5,823 bases of DNA from Treponema sp. (GTDB taxonomy: Bacteria > Spirochaetota > Spirochaetia > Treponematales > Treponemataceae), in assembly GCA_021442965.1 (NCBI GenBank), contig JABUUX010000252.1, positions 1 to 5,823 of the forward strand, written 5' to 3'. Both the position numbers and the translations under genes were made by a program. Under the pieces are notes generated by a model. The model was not told where the DNA came from. It worked only from the letters and a program-made list of their open reading frames with translations, and made no database searches. This document shows positions 5,380 to 5,823 of this stretch, piece after piece. Within the stretch, counting starts at the first letter, position 1; every line of letters begins with the position of its first letter.

Positions 5380-5823
5380 AGATTTATCAGTAAAAGATTT
5401 TGCCCTCATCAGCCAGAATTATCTAGAATTTAAAAATGGTTTTACTGTTCTTTCGGGGGAAACGGGAGCCGGAAAATCTATTCTTATAGGAGCTATATCT
5501 TTTCTGCTTGGAGGAAAAGCTGAAGTTACCCAAATTCGTTCTGGCTCGCATGAAGCTACGGTTACGGGAACTTTTTATCTTCCGGGACTTTCTGATATGG
5601 ATTCCAGACTTCCTGAAGAAGGTGAAGAGCCTCAAAATGCAGCACAGTGGCTTTCTTTACATGGTATTGAACCGGAAAATGACAGATTGATTTTAAGGCG
5701 TTTTATTAGGGATAATGGGAAAAGTGGAGCATTTATCGGGTCAATTCCTGTAACAAGAACTGATCTTTCTCAGTTTTCGTCATTCCTTTTGGATATACAC
5801 GGTCAGCATGAACATCAGTCTTT
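5372..5823 (+). CDS. recN: DNA repair ATPase RecN, N-terminal part, cut by the window edge
   Basis: RecN is an SMC-like ATPase that acts at DNA double-strand breaks. The open frame runs from ATG 5372 to the window end without a stop, giving 150 of the usual roughly 550 residues. It begins MLEDLSVKDFALI, followed by Walker A GETGAGKS at 29-36, LLGGKAE at 45-51, LILRRFIRDNGKSGAFI near 106-122, and the family signature DIHGQHEHQ at 141-149. All these match the start of RecN. The coiled coil, ABC signature and Walker B lie downstream and cannot be judged. It overlaps nadK by 8 nt and has a strong ribosome binding site. No LexA-type box (GAAC-N4-GTTC or CTGT-N8-ACAG) is seen near its start, so SOS control at this point is not supported. 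Confidence 0.95.
   Translation, partial: MLEDLSVKDFALISQNYLEFKNGFTVLSGETGAGKSILIGAISFLLGGKAEVTQIRSGSHEATVTGTFYLPGLSDMDSRLPEEGEEPQNAAQWLSLHGIEPENDRLILRRFIRDNGKSGAFIGSIPVTRTDLSQFSSFLLDIHGQHEHQS

Noticed and set aside
5340..5380. SOS (LexA) operator upstream of recN
   Set aside because: RecN is SOS-controlled in some bacteria, but neither the E. coli nor the Bacillus type box is present near the start, which lies inside nadK.
5423..5690. Short open frames on both strands within the recN region
   Set aside because: The frame starting at 5372 carries Walker A and the DIHGQHEHQ signature without interruption, so the others are shadows.

Overview
The window looks like chromosomal DNA of a low-GC spirochaete, most likely a Treponema. 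The main reason is the run comF – cheW – DegT/DnrJ-like protein – nadK – recN. From memory, Treponema pallidum and relatives have cheW, an 'aminotransferase-like' gene, an NAD kinase and recN next to each other in this order. I could not check this by search. Base composition is AT-rich throughout, with no obvious compositional break. No transposase, integrase, phage gene or CRISPR array is visible.

Layout: (1) Positions 1-59, minus strand: the 5' three quarters of a tRNA-Lys(UUU), cut by the window edge. (2) Positions 60-272: a very AT-rich divergent intergenic region (about 18% GC by hand count) with a promoter facing each way. It also holds a GC-rich hairpin in the tRNA leader, an A/T-only tract, a cluster of TTGTCA hexamers and a 16-bp palindrome. 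(3) Positions 273-2054, plus strand: a 593-aa cytoplasmic protein of unknown function that resembles multi-domain TIM-barrel glycosidases. (4) Positions 2147-2917: a ComF-type phosphoribosyltransferase with an eight-cysteine N-terminus. (5) Positions 2991-5823: a tight cluster with its own good promoter, containing cheW, a DegT/DnrJ/EryC1/StrS-fold protein whose PLP lysine appears replaced by arginine, nadK, and the first 150 codons of recN, which runs off the window. Gaps are 11 nt and 5 nt, then an 8-nt overlap.

How the genes may work together: the last four are probably co-transcribed. NadK makes NADP and RecN acts in double-strand break repair; these two are neighbours in many bacteria, including E. 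coli. A chemotaxis coupling protein and a probable pseudo-aminotransferase share their transcript, so motility, metabolism and repair genes are linked by transcription, with no evident common pathway.

The most interesting points are the DegT-like protein that lacks its catalytic lysine, two genes whose start codon falls where transcription is predicted to begin (candidate leaderless mRNAs), the operator-like cluster in the divergent intergenic region, and the uncharacterised glycosidase-like protein. I do not see a clear defence system or other wholly new system.
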